A stretch of 64,000 bases of DNA from Eubacteriales bacterium (GTDB lineage: Bacteria > Bacillota > Clostridia > Lachnospirales > Lachnospiraceae): assembly GCA_030524175.1 (NCBI GenBank), contig JAUNHC010000027.1:1-64000 (forward strand), given 5' to 3'. The notes beneath the pieces are model-generated. The model was given only the letters and a program-made list of their open reading frames with translations, was not told the DNA's origin and ran no database searches. A program made the position numbers and the translations under genes. Shown here in pieces: positions 17,158-26,531 of the stretch (position 1 is the stretch's first letter; every line of letters begins with the position of its first letter).

Positions 17158-18741
17158 ATGAAAAAAAATGATAATATACCCTTGAATTATAAAGAAAGAA
17201 ATAACTCCAGGATCAGTCTTATCTGTTCTGTTGTGGTTTTGGCGATTATGTTTTTGATCTTTCATCAGATGGATTACAATATGATCCGTAAGCCTGCTGA
17301 AGAAGCCGCCAAAGCGGCGGCTCTGGAGAAGCAGAAGGCTGAGGAGGCGGCTAATACCCCTCAGATTACTACGGCTGATGTCATTGCTGTAGGTGATAAC
17401 CTGTATCATGGTTCCTTGATCGAATCGGGACAGAGCGAGACAGGCGACTGGAATTATGACCATATTTACACTCATGTGCTGGATGAAATTCAGGCGGCTG
17501 ATGTTGCCATGATCGATCAGGAAACTGTTTTTACCAACGATCACAGTGCTGTCAGTTCCTATCCGTCCTTCGCCACTCCTATGGAAGTGGGCGATGCCAT
17601 TATCAAGGCAGGATTTAATGTGATAGAGTCTGCCACAAACCATATTGATGATTACGGCTATGATAATATGGCCCAGACCCTTGAATTCTGGCGTACCAAA
17701 TATCCTGACATTCCCGTTTTAGGCATTCATGAGACTCAGGAGGACGCAGATACAGTCAAGACTATGGAGGTTAACGGTATCACTATCGCTTTTCTTGACT
17801 ATACATACGGAACCAACAATTCCGGCGCAGGAGAAGGCCGGGAATATATGATAGATATCTTTGACCAGCAAAAGGTGGCTGCCGCTGTTGAAAAGGCCAA
17901 GGCGGCAAGTGACTGTGTTGTCTTTGTTGCGCACTGGGGCAGCGAGGATGAAACCATGCCTAATGAATATGAAAAACAATGGGCCGCCTTTCTGATGCAG
18001 CAGGGAGTGGATGTTGTCATCGGAGGACACCCTCACGTGCTGCAGCCTTACGGAAGGCTCTCAGATGACCAGGGAAATGAAATGCTTATCTTTTACTCTC
18101 TGGGTAATTTTGTATCTACTCAGCAGGAGCTTCCTGAACTTTTGGGAGGCATGGCGTCATTTACCATTGAGAAAACTGTCCTCAATGGCGTCACTTCCGT
18201 AAGAATAATCTCTCCGGAGGTAAAGCCGCTGGTTATGCACTATAATCATGAAACCGGGGATTATGGCCCATATATGCTGGAAGATTATACGGAAGAGCTT
18301 GCATCCCAGCACAGCGTCCGCGAAGTCATCGGGGAAGAATTTACGCTGTCTAATCTAAAAAGTAAGTTCCAAGAAATTATGGCAATGAATGTAAAGCCTT
18401 CTACCAATACTAATCTGCTCAATGTCAAATTTGACTACGATGGAAATATGATTGACAAAACTACCGGAAACTATGTGGAAGACACAGAATCCATACATTC
18501 CTGGCAGTATTACGAGCAGTTAAATTCCGGTGCATCAGGTGAGAACAGCGGCGGATCGGACAGCACTTCGGGAGATAACAATTCCGATGGAAATGATGAT
18601 TCCAATGAAGGCGGCTATGACGATTCAAATGATGATTCCTATGACGGCTACGATGATACCGATGACGGGTATGACGACTCCTACGATGGTTATGACGATT
18701 CTTACGACGGGTATGACGATTCCTACGACGATTACGAATAA
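17158..18741 (+). CDS. CapA family protein with acidic repeat tail
   Basis: Product is 527 aa. A membrane anchor (about residues 20-40) is followed by a CapA/PgsA-type metallophosphatase-like domain (about 75-345) with motifs AVGDNLYH, ATNHIDDYG, FVAHWGSE, GGHPHVLQP and FYSLGNFVS. Family members act in poly-gamma-glutamate or capsule export, but no capsule genes are adjacent. The last 65 or so residues are a Ser/Gly/Asn linker followed by repeating DDSYDGY units, strongly acidic and low in complexity. The start at 17158 has AAGGA seven bases upstream; the ATG at 17125 has no such site. The gene is a single unit. Confidence 0.87.
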   Translation: MKKNDNIPLNYKERNNSRISLICSVVVLAIMFLIFHQMDYNMIRKPAEEAAKAAALEKQKAEEAANTPQITTADVIAVGDNLYHGSLIESGQSETGDWNYDHIYTHVLDEIQAADVAMIDQETVFTNDHSAVSSYPSFATPMEVGDAIIKAGFNVIESATNHIDDYGYDNMAQTLEFWRTKYPDIPVLGIHETQEDADTVKTMEVNGITIAFLDYTYGTNNSGAGEGREYMIDIFDQQKVAAAVEKAKAASDCVVFVAHWGSEDETMPNEYEKQWAAFLMQQGVDVVIGGHPHVLQPYGRLSDDQGNEMLIFYSLGNFVSTQQELPELLGGMASFTIEKTVLNGVTSVRIISPEVKPLVMHYNHETGDYGPYMLEDYTEELASQHSVREVIGEEFTLSNLKSKFQEIMAMNVKPSTNTNLLNVKFDYDGNMIDKTTGNYVEDTESIHSWQYYEQLNSGASGENSGGSDSTSGDNNSDGNDDSNEGGYDDSNDDSYDGYDDTDDGYDDSYDGYDDSYDGYDDSYDDYE

Positions 18742-18789
18742 GAAACTGTGCAGTTAAAACGTGGGTAAATCTTATTTTCTTATGTAAAC

Positions 18790-18833
18790 AGCCAGGTTAT
18801 GAAAACTAAAAACTTCATAACCTGGCTGTTTTT
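18790..18833 (+). terminator. Terminator of the CapA-family gene
   Basis: CAGCCAGGTTATGAA and TTCATAACCTGGCTG form a perfect stem of about 15 bp, followed by TTTTT. Confidence 0.88.
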
Positions 18834-18880
18834 CAATGGTGCACTTCTTCGTGCTGCGGCTTTTGGCTTTCATATAAAGT

Positions 18881-19684
18881 TTATACGATGTCGGGGTTAA
18901 AAGGGAGCCGATTTTGTAACAACAGTTTTTTTGCATTGTCCTCCGTCACGGCAATGACTTCCTCAGCAGAAATTCCTTTTATCTCTGCAATGGCCTGAGC
19001 CACATAGGGCAGATTCAGAGAGGAATTCCTCTTTCCCCGGTTAGGCTCCGGGGCAAGGTACGGACAGTCTGTCTCCAGCACAAGCTGGGACAACGGAGCA
19101 TATTCTACCACTTCTTTAAGCTTTCTGGCATTTTTAAAGGTGACCACACCGCCGATTCCCAGATGTAATCCCATATTCAGGTATTCTCTGGCTATTTCCT
19201 TTCCGTAGGAGAAGCAATGGATGATACCTCCGTACATCCCTTCTGTCACATACTCCCGCACAATCTTAAGGGTATCCTCAGCTGCATCCCGGCTGTGTAC
19301 CATAAAGGGCAGCTTTTCTTCCCGCGCAATATCCATTTGGGCGCGGAACATGTCCTGCTGTATGCGGTGCTCTTCTTTTTCCTTATGCCAATAGTAATCC
19401 AGGCCGATTTCACCTATGGCTACTGCTTTTTCATGACGGGAAAGACGGCGTATCTCATCCAGGGTTTCCCGGGTAATCTTGTCTGCATCATCGGGATGGA
19501 CACCTATAGCCCCATAGATAAACGGATATCGGTCCATGAGTACAATCGTATCTGAAAGCCCGTCTATGGATGCGCAGGCATTTACAATCCGGCCCACTCC
19601 GTTCTCTATCATAGATGCCAATAATTCTTCTCTGTCTTCATCAAAAGCGTCATCGTCGTAATGTGCATGTGTCTCAAAAATCAT
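18881..19684 (-). CDS. tatD: TatD family metal-dependent hydrolase
   Basis: Product is 267 aa. Metal-site motifs are THAHYDD near the start, GEIGLDYYW, MVHSRDA, IIHCFSYG and ETDCPYL, in TatD order. The family has DNase and D-aminoacyl-tRNA deacylase-like activities. The start MIFETHAHYDD follows AGGAG; an in-frame ATG at 19705 lies inside the MOSC gene. The last codons (RLPFNPDIV) come from a 24-bp sequence found again, with one mismatch, in the inverted repeat at 58505. The carboxy tail may therefore derive from a repeat. It is the last gene of the molybdopterin run. Confidence 0.9.
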   Translation of the reverse strand: MIFETHAHYDDDAFDEDREELLASMIENGVGRIVNACASIDGLSDTIVLMDRYPFIYGAIGVHPDDADKITRETLDEIRRLSRHEKAVAIGEIGLDYYWHKEKEEHRIQQDMFRAQMDIAREEKLPFMVHSRDAAEDTLKIVREYVTEGMYGGIIHCFSYGKEIAREYLNMGLHLGIGGVVTFKNARKLKEVVEYAPLSQLVLETDCPYLAPEPNRGKRNSSLNLPYVAQAIAEIKGISAEEVIAVTEDNAKKLLLQNRLPFNPDIV

Positions 19685-19694
19685 AGTATGTCTC

Positions 19695-20126
19695 CTATCC
19701 CTCAATTGTCATCTCGTCTCCCTCACGGATAATTCCGCCGTGGAGCACTTTTGTAAACACACCTTCTCTCGGCATGATACAATCACCCATCTTTTTAAAA
19801 ATTTCACACCCGTTATGGCACTCTTTTCCTATCTGGGTAAGCTCCAGGACAACTTCATTGCAGCGGAACCGCGTACCCACAGCAAGCCTGGCAAAATCAA
19901 ATCCTTCCACCACCAGATTCTCCCCGAAAGCTCCGTCTTCCACTTCTGCCCCCCTTGCCCTGAAGGCTTCAATTTTATCATAGGAAAGAAGGCTTACCTG
20001 ACGGTGCCATTTTCCTGCATGGGCATCCCCTTTAATACCCCAATCCTCAATAAATTCGGCCTGATGGACATTTTTCTTCTGTGTCCCCTTGGCCTCGCTG
20101 GTACATACTGCTGTCACTTTCCCCAT
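19695..20126 (-). CDS. MOSC domain protein
   Basis: Product is 143 aa, a single MOSC domain (VSLLSYDKIEAFRARGAEV, GAFGENLVVEGFD, then a cysteine-containing GKECHNGCEIFKKMGDCIM). MOSC domains occur in molybdenum cofactor sulfurases and related sulfur carriers. The location after mog, moaA and moaC supports a role in final cofactor maturation or sulfur delivery. It has no aminotransferase-like domain, so it would act with another protein. Confidence 0.87.
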   Translation of the reverse strand: MGKVTAVCTSEAKGTQKKNVHQAEFIEDWGIKGDAHAGKWHRQVSLLSYDKIEAFRARGAEVEDGAFGENLVVEGFDFARLAVGTRFRCNEVVLELTQIGKECHNGCEIFKKMGDCIMPREGVFTKVLHGGIIREGDEMTIEG

Positions 20127-20144
20127 GATCGATAACTCCTCCCT

Positions 20145-20636
20145 TTATTTACGGGCACAATTCCCGGCTTCTCCTGTCATTATTTCAATCCCATGGCCAA
20201 GAGAATCAATAATATATTCTAAACTTTCCCTCACTGCCTTCGGACTTCCGGGCAGATTAATGATCAAGGTTTTCTTCCTTATACCTGCCGAAGCCCGGCT
20301 TAACATAGCGCGTTTCGTGATTGTCATGCTGTATGCACGGATCGCCTCCGGTATCCCCGGAACCTTACGTTCTGTCACATCGTCTGTAGCCTCCGGAATC
20401 ACATCTCTGGGAGAAAATCCTGTTCCCCCTGTGGTGAGGATCAGCTCCGCCTCATTCTTATCCGCAATTTCTGCCATCCTGAGAGAAAGCATTGCCCTGT
20501 CATCCGGCAAAATCTCCATAGATACTACCTCATAGCCGTTTTTCTCTGCGATTTCTTTCACAGCAGGTCCGCTTAAGTCCTCCCGTTCCCCACTGTATCC
20601 TGTATCGCTGGAAGTGATGATTACAACTCTTTTCAT
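20145..20636 (-). CDS. Molybdopterin biosynthesis protein, MogA/MoaB family
   Basis: Product is 163 aa with the MPT-binding motif TTGGTGFSPRDVIPEAT and NLPGSPKAVRESLEYI. It adenylylates molybdopterin before metal insertion. Mog and MoaB cannot be told apart here. It is three bases downstream of moaA. Confidence 0.9.
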   Translation of the reverse strand: MKRVVIITSSDTGYSGEREDLSGPAVKEIAEKNGYEVVSMEILPDDRAMLSLRMAEIADKNEAELILTTGGTGFSPRDVIPEATDDVTERKVPGIPEAIRAYSMTITKRAMLSRASAGIRKKTLIINLPGSPKAVRESLEYIIDSLGHGIEIMTGEAGNCARK

Positions 20637-20639
20637 ACC

Positions 20640-21620
20640 TTAACCTCCTATTTGGGACATACACAGCTTTTCTGTCTTGTCCACCCGGGCTTTTTCCAGA
20701 AAAGCATGTCCCTCCGGTTTCTCGGAAAGCGCTTCTAAAATAGCCTCTTTTAAATATTCATCTGTTTTTCCGTCTCTGATTATTGCACGCAGATCTCTGC
20801 CGGCAGTATATTGAAGGCAGGTTTTTAAAAATCCCTGTGAAGTCAGACGGATCCGGTTACAGTCCCCGCAGAATTTATGGCTGACTGCACTGATAAATCC
20901 GATTTTCCCCTGGAATCCTTCAACAGTATAATAATGACACGGACCGTTTCCCAGCCGTTCCCCCTGGTAAGGTATAAGAGGAGGAAAACGTTGCTCAAGA
21001 ACACGTACCACCTCTTCTTCCGGCATTCCGGTGAATTCTCTGCCATAACCGATAGGCATCATCTCTATGAACCGCACATGGATGGGATGTTTCTCCGCCA
21101 GCTGCGCCACACCGCACAAATCCTGTTCCTCTATGCCAAGAGGCACACAATTGATCTTCAGCGAAACCTGGGGATACTTTAACGCCTCCTCTATGGCCTC
21201 TAAGGTGTTCTTCAATTGGTTTCTGCGTGCTATTTTCTCATAGCACTGAGGATTCACTGTGTCCAGGCTGATGTTCAGGCCGTCCAGACCTGCACCCGCA
21301 AGTGCGGCCATCTGCTCTTTCAGCAAAATACCGTTAGTTGTAAGGGTCACTGTTTCAATACCGGGAAGGCTTTTAAGTTTTTCCACCATAGAAGGTATTC
21401 CGGCGCGAACCAGGGGTTCTCCTCCCGTAAGTTTGATCTTGCGTATTCCAAGCTCTGCCATTACCCTGCATATCCGCACAATCTCAGGCTCCTGAAGGAT
21501 AAAAGAACGGTCCACCAGCTCCACACCGTCTTCCGGCATACAGTAAATACATCTTAAATTGCAGCGGTCTGTCACTGAAACACGCAGGTAATCTATATTT
21601 CGTCCACAACGGTCAATCAT
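20640..21620 (-). CDS. moaA: GTP 3',8-cyclase MoaA
   Basis: Product is 326 aa, a radical SAM enzyme. The amino-terminal cluster ligands are C20, C24 and C27 (CNLRCIYC). The carboxy-terminal cluster ligands are C251, C254 and C268. The conserved GG carboxy terminus is present (MSQIGG). With MoaC it makes cyclic pyranopterin monophosphate. Its start overlaps the moaC stop by four bases. Confidence 0.96.
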   Translation of the reverse strand: MIDRCGRNIDYLRVSVTDRCNLRCIYCMPEDGVELVDRSFILQEPEIVRICRVMAELGIRKIKLTGGEPLVRAGIPSMVEKLKSLPGIETVTLTTNGILLKEQMAALAGAGLDGLNISLDTVNPQCYEKIARRNQLKNTLEAIEEALKYPQVSLKINCVPLGIEEQDLCGVAQLAEKHPIHVRFIEMMPIGYGREFTGMPEEEVVRVLEQRFPPLIPYQGERLGNGPCHYYTVEGFQGKIGFISAVSHKFCGDCNRIRLTSQGFLKTCLQYTAGRDLRAIIRDGKTDEYLKEAILEALSEKPEGHAFLEKARVDKTEKLCMSQIGG

Positions 21621-22102
21621 TTGTCTTCATAGCGGAAGTTTCCGCTTTTTCCCCCTCTTTTTTCTACAAGATGGATATCTGACATTACCATATGCTTATC
21701 AATTGCCTTACACATATCATAAATAGTCAGAAGAACGATCTGCACACCTGTCAGGGCCTCCATCTCAACGCCCGTCTTTCCCTCAGTCTTCACAGTACAA
21801 TAAACCCTGACCGCCCCTTCTGACTCATCCAGTTCGTAATCCACCGTACATTTCTGTATGGGAAGAGGATGGCACATGGGTATCAGGTCAGAGGTGCGTT
21901 TTACTCCCATGATCCCGGCTACACGTGCCACTCCAAGCACATCTCCCTTTTTCACACTTCCTCCTGTGACAGCCTCCATAATTTCCTTGCCCACATAGAT
22001 GCTTCCCACAGCCGTTGCTGTGCGGGAGGTAATGTTTTTCTCCGACACATCTACCATCACTGCATTGCCTCTGTCATCAAAATGGCTGAATTCTCCGCCC
22101 AT
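21617..22102 (-). CDS. moaC: Cyclic pyranopterin monophosphate synthase MoaC
   Basis: Product is 161 aa with [44 protein letters not shown] and [17 protein letters not shown], all typical. It is the first gene of the moaC-moaA-mog-MOSC-tatD run. No moaD, moaE, moeA or molybdate transporter is present here, so the pathway must be completed elsewhere. No Moco riboswitch was recognised in the short upstream gap. Confidence 0.95.
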   Translation of the reverse strand: MGGEFSHFDDRGNAVMVDVSEKNITSRTATAVGSIYVGKEIMEAVTGGSVKKGDVLGVARVAGIMGVKRTSDLIPMCHPLPIQKCTVDYELDESEGAVRVYCTVKTEGKTGVEMEALTGVQIVLLTIYDMCKAIDKHMVMSDIHLVEKRGGKSGNFRYEDK

Positions 22103-22186
22103 CCCTCTTCTCCTTTGTCCGTAAATAGTAACAGTTCAGGCTTGCCTGTCCTGTCGCCCCAAATAAGTCTTCTCTATAGTATAGGA

Positions 22187-22225
22187 AATTCCCCGGCGTC
22201 CGTCAAGCAGCGGAGCCGGGGAATT
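22187..22225 (-). terminator. Terminator of the calcium ATPase gene
   Basis: AATTCCCCGGC and GCCGGGGAATT form a perfect 11-bp stem after the ATPase stop. The T run is weak. Confidence 0.65.
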
Positions 22226-22279
22226 ATATGCCAGTAAACATTCAGCGTTACTGTATGATTTCATGAAAGAACCATTTTT

Positions 22280-24877
22280 TTATTTGCGGAGTGCTTTCAG
22301 CGCCTGGATAACAGGCAGGTTGAGAAATGCCAATCCGTATACTGTGAAAAGCTGGGACATATTCAAAGTCTGCACGGAGAACATACCTCTCAGGGCAGGA
22401 AGGGTAAGAACTGCTGTAAGCAGTAAGAACCCGGCAAGAAAAGCACCCTGCATATAAATATTGTTGAAGAACTTCTTTGTAAAAATAATAGGCTTTTTGG
22501 CCTTGCAGTTGAATCCGTGTACCAGGCGGGACAGACACAGCACTCCGAATGCCATTGTTCTTGCCAAATTCACATTTCCTGCACTGTAGCCGATATAATA
22601 CCCTATAAGGGTCATTGCACCGATAACAGCGCCCTCAACAGCAACCCTGGACAAAAAAGTCTTTGTAAGAATGGACTCATTCATGGGGCGGGGCTTTTCC
22701 TTCATCACATCATGCTTATGGGGCTCAAGACCCAGGGCGATGGCAGGAAGGCTGTCAGTGACAAGATTGATGAACAAAAGGTGTACTGCCGCAAAAGGTA
22801 CAGGAAGGCCCAGCAGGGATGACAGAAGGACCACCAGAATACCTGCAAAGTTACCGGAAAGCAAGAACTGGATCGCCCGTTTGATGTTGGCATAAACATT
22901 ACGTCCGTTCTCCACGGCCTTGACAATGGTAGCAAAATTATCGTCTGTCAATATCATGGAAGATGCATCCTTAGAAACCTCTGTTCCTGTAATTCCCATT
23001 GCCACGCCGATATCAGCCTGCTTGAGAGCCGGGGCGTCATTCACACCGTCGCCTGTCATGGAAACGATATTGCCCTTTTCCTGCCATGCCCGTACAATAC
23101 GTATTTTATGTTCCGGTGATACACGGGCATAAACTGATATATGCTCCACAAACTTCTTTAATTCTTCATCACTGAGACTGTCAATTTCCGCACCTTCACA
23201 TGCCTCTGACGGATCCTTAAGAATACCGATCCTCTTGGCAATAGCGGCTGCTGTTACCTTGTGGTCACCGGTTATCATGATAGGCTTGATCCCGGCGCTG
23301 ATACAGTCTGCAACTGCTGCCGCACTTTCCACACGGGGCGGATCCATCATAGCGATCAATCCCAGGAAAATCAGATCGTTTTCATCCTCAAGCACCAGTT
23401 CTTTTTCTCTGTCAAACTTCTTATAGCCCACACCAAGGACACGGAGTCCTTCCATGGAATACTTATTATTGGCTTCGCTGATCCTCCTGATATCCTCTTT
23501 CGTGAGAGGAACAAGCTCACCGTTCTTCTGTACATATTTTACACGGCCAAGCATAACATCAACAGCACCCTTAGTGATCATGGTATAACCATCCCTCAGG
23601 TGATGAAATGTGGACATAAGCTTTCTGTCACTGTCAAAAGGTATTTCGCTGATTCTTGGATATGCACCCCTCACACGCTGGGCCGGAACACCCAATTTGT
23701 CACCAAGGTTGATGAGTGCAGTCTCCGTTGGGTCACCGATCTCCTTGCCGTCAATATTTGTAGAGTCATTGCACAATATGCTGAGCCGGAGCATCTGCTT
23801 GTGAAGAGGATTCTCAGGATTGATCTTACTTTCCGGAATATCTTGTCCGTCCACATAGTAATGCTCAACTGTCATTTTATTCTGTGTCAGGGTTCCTGTC
23901 TTATCAGAGCAGATCACTGATACGCTGCCCAAGCCTTCAACAGCCTGAAGCTTACGTACAATAGCCCCTTCCTTGGCCATCTTCTGTGTTCCGAAAGCCA
24001 GTACGATCGTCACGATGGAGCTTAATGCCTCAGGTATTGCAGCCACAGCCAAGGCTACGGCGAACAGGAAGGCGTCTGCTATATTTCCGCCCTTCATGAC
24101 CTGAAGCCCGAAAAGCGCTGCACAGAGCACTAGTATGATAATGGAAAGCTTCTGGCCAAACTGGTCAAGATTTATCTGAAGTGGTGTTTTCTTTTCGGAT
24201 GTATTTTTCAGAAGGCTGGCAATCTTGCCTACCTCTGTATTCATGCCGATATCTGTAACTAAATATGTTCCGCGCCCATAGGTCACAAAGCTTCCGGAGT
24301 AAACCATGTTTTTGCGGTCTCCCAGAGGAAGCTCCCCTGCCAGCGGCTTGCTGACTTTGTCCACACCCAGACTCTCTCCTGTGAGGGCGCTCTCGTCCAC
24401 CTTCATGCTGGCACTTTCAATTATCCTTCCGTCTGCCGGAATAGAATCACCTGCCTCCAGATGAACCTCATCTCCCACTGTGATCTCCCGGCTTGGTACT
24501 TCTACCACAATACCGTTTCTCAATACCTTTGCATTAGGTGCGGACAGTTCTTTAAGGCTGTTTAAGGAATGCTCTGCCTTGATGGTCTGTACAGTTCCTA
24601 AAATAGCATTCATGGTGATAACAACCAGGATTACAGCTGCACTTTCCGCCTCCCCCAGAAATAAGGAGACAATTGCTGAACAAATGAGGATGATAACAAG
24701 AAAATCTTTAAACTGTTCCAGGAATATCTGGAGGGTACTCTTTTTCTTTCCCTCTGCCAGCTCGTTAAATCCGTATTTCTCTTGATTCTCCTTCACCTGA
24801 TCGTCAGTGAGCGGTTTGAGACTTCCGTTCATCTGCTTTCGTACCTCAGCGGCACTTGAATTGTAATAAGGTTTCAT
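22280..24877 (-). CDS. Calcium-type P-type ATPase (SERCA/PMCA-like)
   Basis: Product is 865 aa. The order is cation ATPase N-domain, M1-M2, A-domain with DESALTGES, M4 with AIPEALSSIV, and P-domain with DKTGTLT (phosphorylated D325). MITGDHKVTA and MTGDGVNDAPALKQADIG follow, and M6 has NLVTDSLPAIALG. M4 PEAL and M6 NxxTD fit Ca2+-exporting P2A pumps such as Listeria LMCA1. It stands alone. Confidence 0.93.
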   Translation of the reverse strand: MKPYYNSSAAEVRKQMNGSLKPLTDDQVKENQEKYGFNELAEGKKKSTLQIFLEQFKDFLVIILICSAIVSLFLGEAESAAVILVVITMNAILGTVQTIKAEHSLNSLKELSAPNAKVLRNGIVVEVPSREITVGDEVHLEAGDSIPADGRIIESASMKVDESALTGESLGVDKVSKPLAGELPLGDRKNMVYSGSFVTYGRGTYLVTDIGMNTEVGKIASLLKNTSEKKTPLQINLDQFGQKLSIIILVLCAALFGLQVMKGGNIADAFLFAVALAVAAIPEALSSIVTIVLAFGTQKMAKEGAIVRKLQAVEGLGSVSVICSDKTGTLTQNKMTVEHYYVDGQDIPESKINPENPLHKQMLRLSILCNDSTNIDGKEIGDPTETALINLGDKLGVPAQRVRGAYPRISEIPFDSDRKLMSTFHHLRDGYTMITKGAVDVMLGRVKYVQKNGELVPLTKEDIRRISEANNKYSMEGLRVLGVGYKKFDREKELVLEDENDLIFLGLIAMMDPPRVESAAAVADCISAGIKPIMITGDHKVTAAAIAKRIGILKDPSEACEGAEIDSLSDEELKKFVEHISVYARVSPEHKIRIVRAWQEKGNIVSMTGDGVNDAPALKQADIGVAMGITGTEVSKDASSMILTDDNFATIVKAVENGRNVYANIKRAIQFLLSGNFAGILVVLLSSLLGLPVPFAAVHLLFINLVTDSLPAIALGLEPHKHDVMKEKPRPMNESILTKTFLSRVAVEGAVIGAMTLIGYYIGYSAGNVNLARTMAFGVLCLSRLVHGFNCKAKKPIIFTKKFFNNIYMQGAFLAGFLLLTAVLTLPALRGMFSVQTLNMSQLFTVYGLAFLNLPVIQALKALRK

Positions 24878-25053
24878 AGCCTGGTTCCCCTTTTCTTATG
24901 GATTTGTCTACATGCCTGACGCCTGTATGCATTTCCTATTTACAAGATACCCTCCCGGATGCCGGTGTATACCTATGATTGTATCTTTTACACAAAAACA
25001 ATATTCAACACAACCAAAGGCAGTCTCCTGAAAATTTTCCGTCATACAACAAA

Positions 25054-25132
25054 AGCGAGGCCTTTATTGCACGCAGACATGCAATAAAAGTCTCGCTGTT
25101 TCATCACGATACGGACAGGCGGCCCGCCTGTC
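25054..25132 (-). terminator. Terminator and adjacent palindrome after the ECF S-component gene
   Basis: On the minus strand a GACAGGCGG/CCGCCTGTC palindrome (25114-25132) comes first. A long stem (25054-25097, GCGAG...CTCGC with TTATTGCA/TGCAATAA) then ends in TTTTGTT. The remainder of the 311-base gap, 24878-25053, must hold the calcium pump promoter; no clear box is seen. Confidence 0.75.
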
Positions 25133-25188
25133 GGGATTGACGACATCGCAAACACAACTGTGCCAGCTACTCCCTTTTATTTCCTATA

Positions 25189-25761
25189 CTATAAGCTGTT
25201 TTCCCATGATTTGTCAAGGGGTAATTTCCCTGTCCCCCGGATATATACCATCTGTGAGTTATGCAGATTTTTCAAAACTTTATATACCGGCTTGAACAAT
25301 ATGGCTGTGATCACTACATTTCCGATGCAGTGAGTGATATCATAGGGTATCCCTGCTATCCAATAGGCAAGCCCTGCCCCCGGACCTCCTGAGATAAAGT
25401 AGGGGAATGCGCACAGGAAGCCAAAACAAAGTCCATATGCACCTGCCAGAACTGTCCAAATGACAATGGATTCATTCTTCTTCATAAGCAGGACGATCAA
25501 CGCAAGGATCGACCATATATAAAGATAGCTGACCCACCAGATTCCAAATCCATAGACAAGCCCCTCCATAAAAACAAAAGTATAGATGATGTAAAACACC
25601 TTTTTTCCATAGACAAGTGTATAAATAATGACCAGAAGTGTTACCGGTTCAATATTAGGAAGAGCCGCAATTCCAATCTGCCCCAACAGAAGAATTGTAC
25701 TTAACAGCCCCATTGTCACCACATATATCACCTTCATGCTGTTATGCCTGGGAATTTTCAT
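25189..25761 (-). CDS. ECF transporter S component, probable corrinoid or corrinoid-precursor uptake
   Basis: Product is 190 aa with five or six membrane helices and a GPGAGLAYWIAGIPYDITHCIGN stretch typical of S components. These integral membrane proteins bind a vitamin and use a shared ECF ATPase module, which is not in this window. It lies 15 bases after the DUF4430 gene. Both are downstream of a cobalamin riboswitch, so the substrate is most likely cobalamin or a building block such as a lower-ligand precursor. The substrate is inferred from context; I cannot match it with certainty to CbrT or CblT. Confidence 0.8.
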   Translation of the reverse strand: MKIPRHNSMKVIYVVTMGLLSTILLLGQIGIAALPNIEPVTLLVIIYTLVYGKKVFYIIYTFVFMEGLVYGFGIWWVSYLYIWSILALIVLLMKKNESIVIWTVLAGAYGLCFGFLCAFPYFISGGPGAGLAYWIAGIPYDITHCIGNVVITAILFKPVYKVLKNLHNSQMVYIRGTGKLPLDKSWENSL

Positions 25762-25776
25762 ATGGCACTCTCCTTA

Positions 25777-26184
25777 TCAATAACCCACTGTCAATGTGAG
25801 TTCATACGTATCTCCGTCCTTTACAGGAGTCTTATCTGCGGAGGTGTTCACTTGCTCACCGCCCTTTGTCAGGCACCACCACTCCTGATTTCCGTCATCT
25901 GCTGGAACGCCGTTGACAGACGTGATGAAAAGGCCGTATTGACCATCTTCGCCTTCCACCAGTTTCTCATCCTTAAGCACATCTCCCAAATATTCACGTG
26001 CAGTATGAAAGGAAAAGCTGTCACTTTTGCCGTCCTGATACACCACCTCTACCTTGATGTTCTTGTCACCCGCCGTAGTTTTCTCCTTCGTAATCTGGTA
26101 AACGCCAAACAGAACAGTAATTACCGCGATCAAAAGCACTACTGCGATCAAAGCCTTTTTATTGCTTTTCTTTTGTTCTTCCAT
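25777..26184 (-). CDS. Membrane-anchored DUF4430 (transcobalamin C-domain-like) protein
   Basis: Product is 135 aa. One amino-terminal membrane anchor (about residues 11-31) is followed by a single extracytoplasmic domain. ITSVNGVPADDGNQEWWCLTKGG and the ending KDGDTYELTLTVGY match the DUF4430 pattern, a fold related to the carboxy-terminal domain of animal transcobalamin. With the B12 riboswitch upstream and the S component downstream, it is a plausible corrinoid-capture subunit. It could instead be a generic beta-grasp cell-surface domain. The ATG follows GGGAGGTGAAAG. Confidence 0.82.
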   Translation of the reverse strand: MEEQKKSNKKALIAVVLLIAVITVLFGVYQITKEKTTAGDKNIKVEVVYQDGKSDSFSFHTAREYLGDVLKDEKLVEGEDGQYGLFITSVNGVPADDGNQEWWCLTKGGEQVNTSADKTPVKDGDTYELTLTVGY

Positions 26185-26228
26185 CTTTCACCTCCCGGAA
26201 AGCAGCCGTCCTCTGTGTATACGACAAA

Positions 26229-26260
26229 AGAGCTGCCGATCCATACGGACAGACAGCTCC
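26229..26260 (-). terminator. Riboswitch expression-platform terminator
   Basis: On the minus strand GAGCTG and CAGCTC close an imperfect stem, followed by TTTTGTCG. It is placed between the cobalamin aptamer and the DUF4430 start. Confidence 0.65.
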
Positions 26261-26317
26261 TATCGTCAAGTATACATAATATGCAAGCAAGCTATCATCC
26301 GTAACCTCTTGACCAGA

Positions 26318-26475
26318 AACAGGCAGGTCTTCTGACTAAGGTATCATTATGCAGCTTCGCCTTCCCGGTTTCCCAGTGGCATTATAAAGCTGCACTCCTC
26401 CTATACAGCGGCGTGACCGTGAAGTGTAACTTGCTTCCCTATTCTCCCGCATGCGGGCACCTGTTCCTTTACAAC
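26318..26475 (-). ncRNA. Cobalamin riboswitch
   Basis: On the minus strand the conserved elements come in order: AGGTGCCCGC..., GGGAAGC, GCCACTG, GGGAAGGC and the B12 box AGTCAGAAGACCTGCC (26337-26322). A terminator hairpin follows 60 bases later. It controls the DUF4430 and ECF S-component genes, with expression expected when cobalamin is low. Confidence 0.93.
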
Positions 26476-26531
26476 CTGTTATTTCTTCCAGCTTACTATA
26501 AACACATGAAAAAGTCAATGATACGATAGCA

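Noticed and set aside
22103-22280. Molybdenum cofactor riboswitch before moaC
   Set aside because: The gap is short and occupied by the terminator of the neighbouring ATPase gene; no Moco aptamer pattern was recognised.
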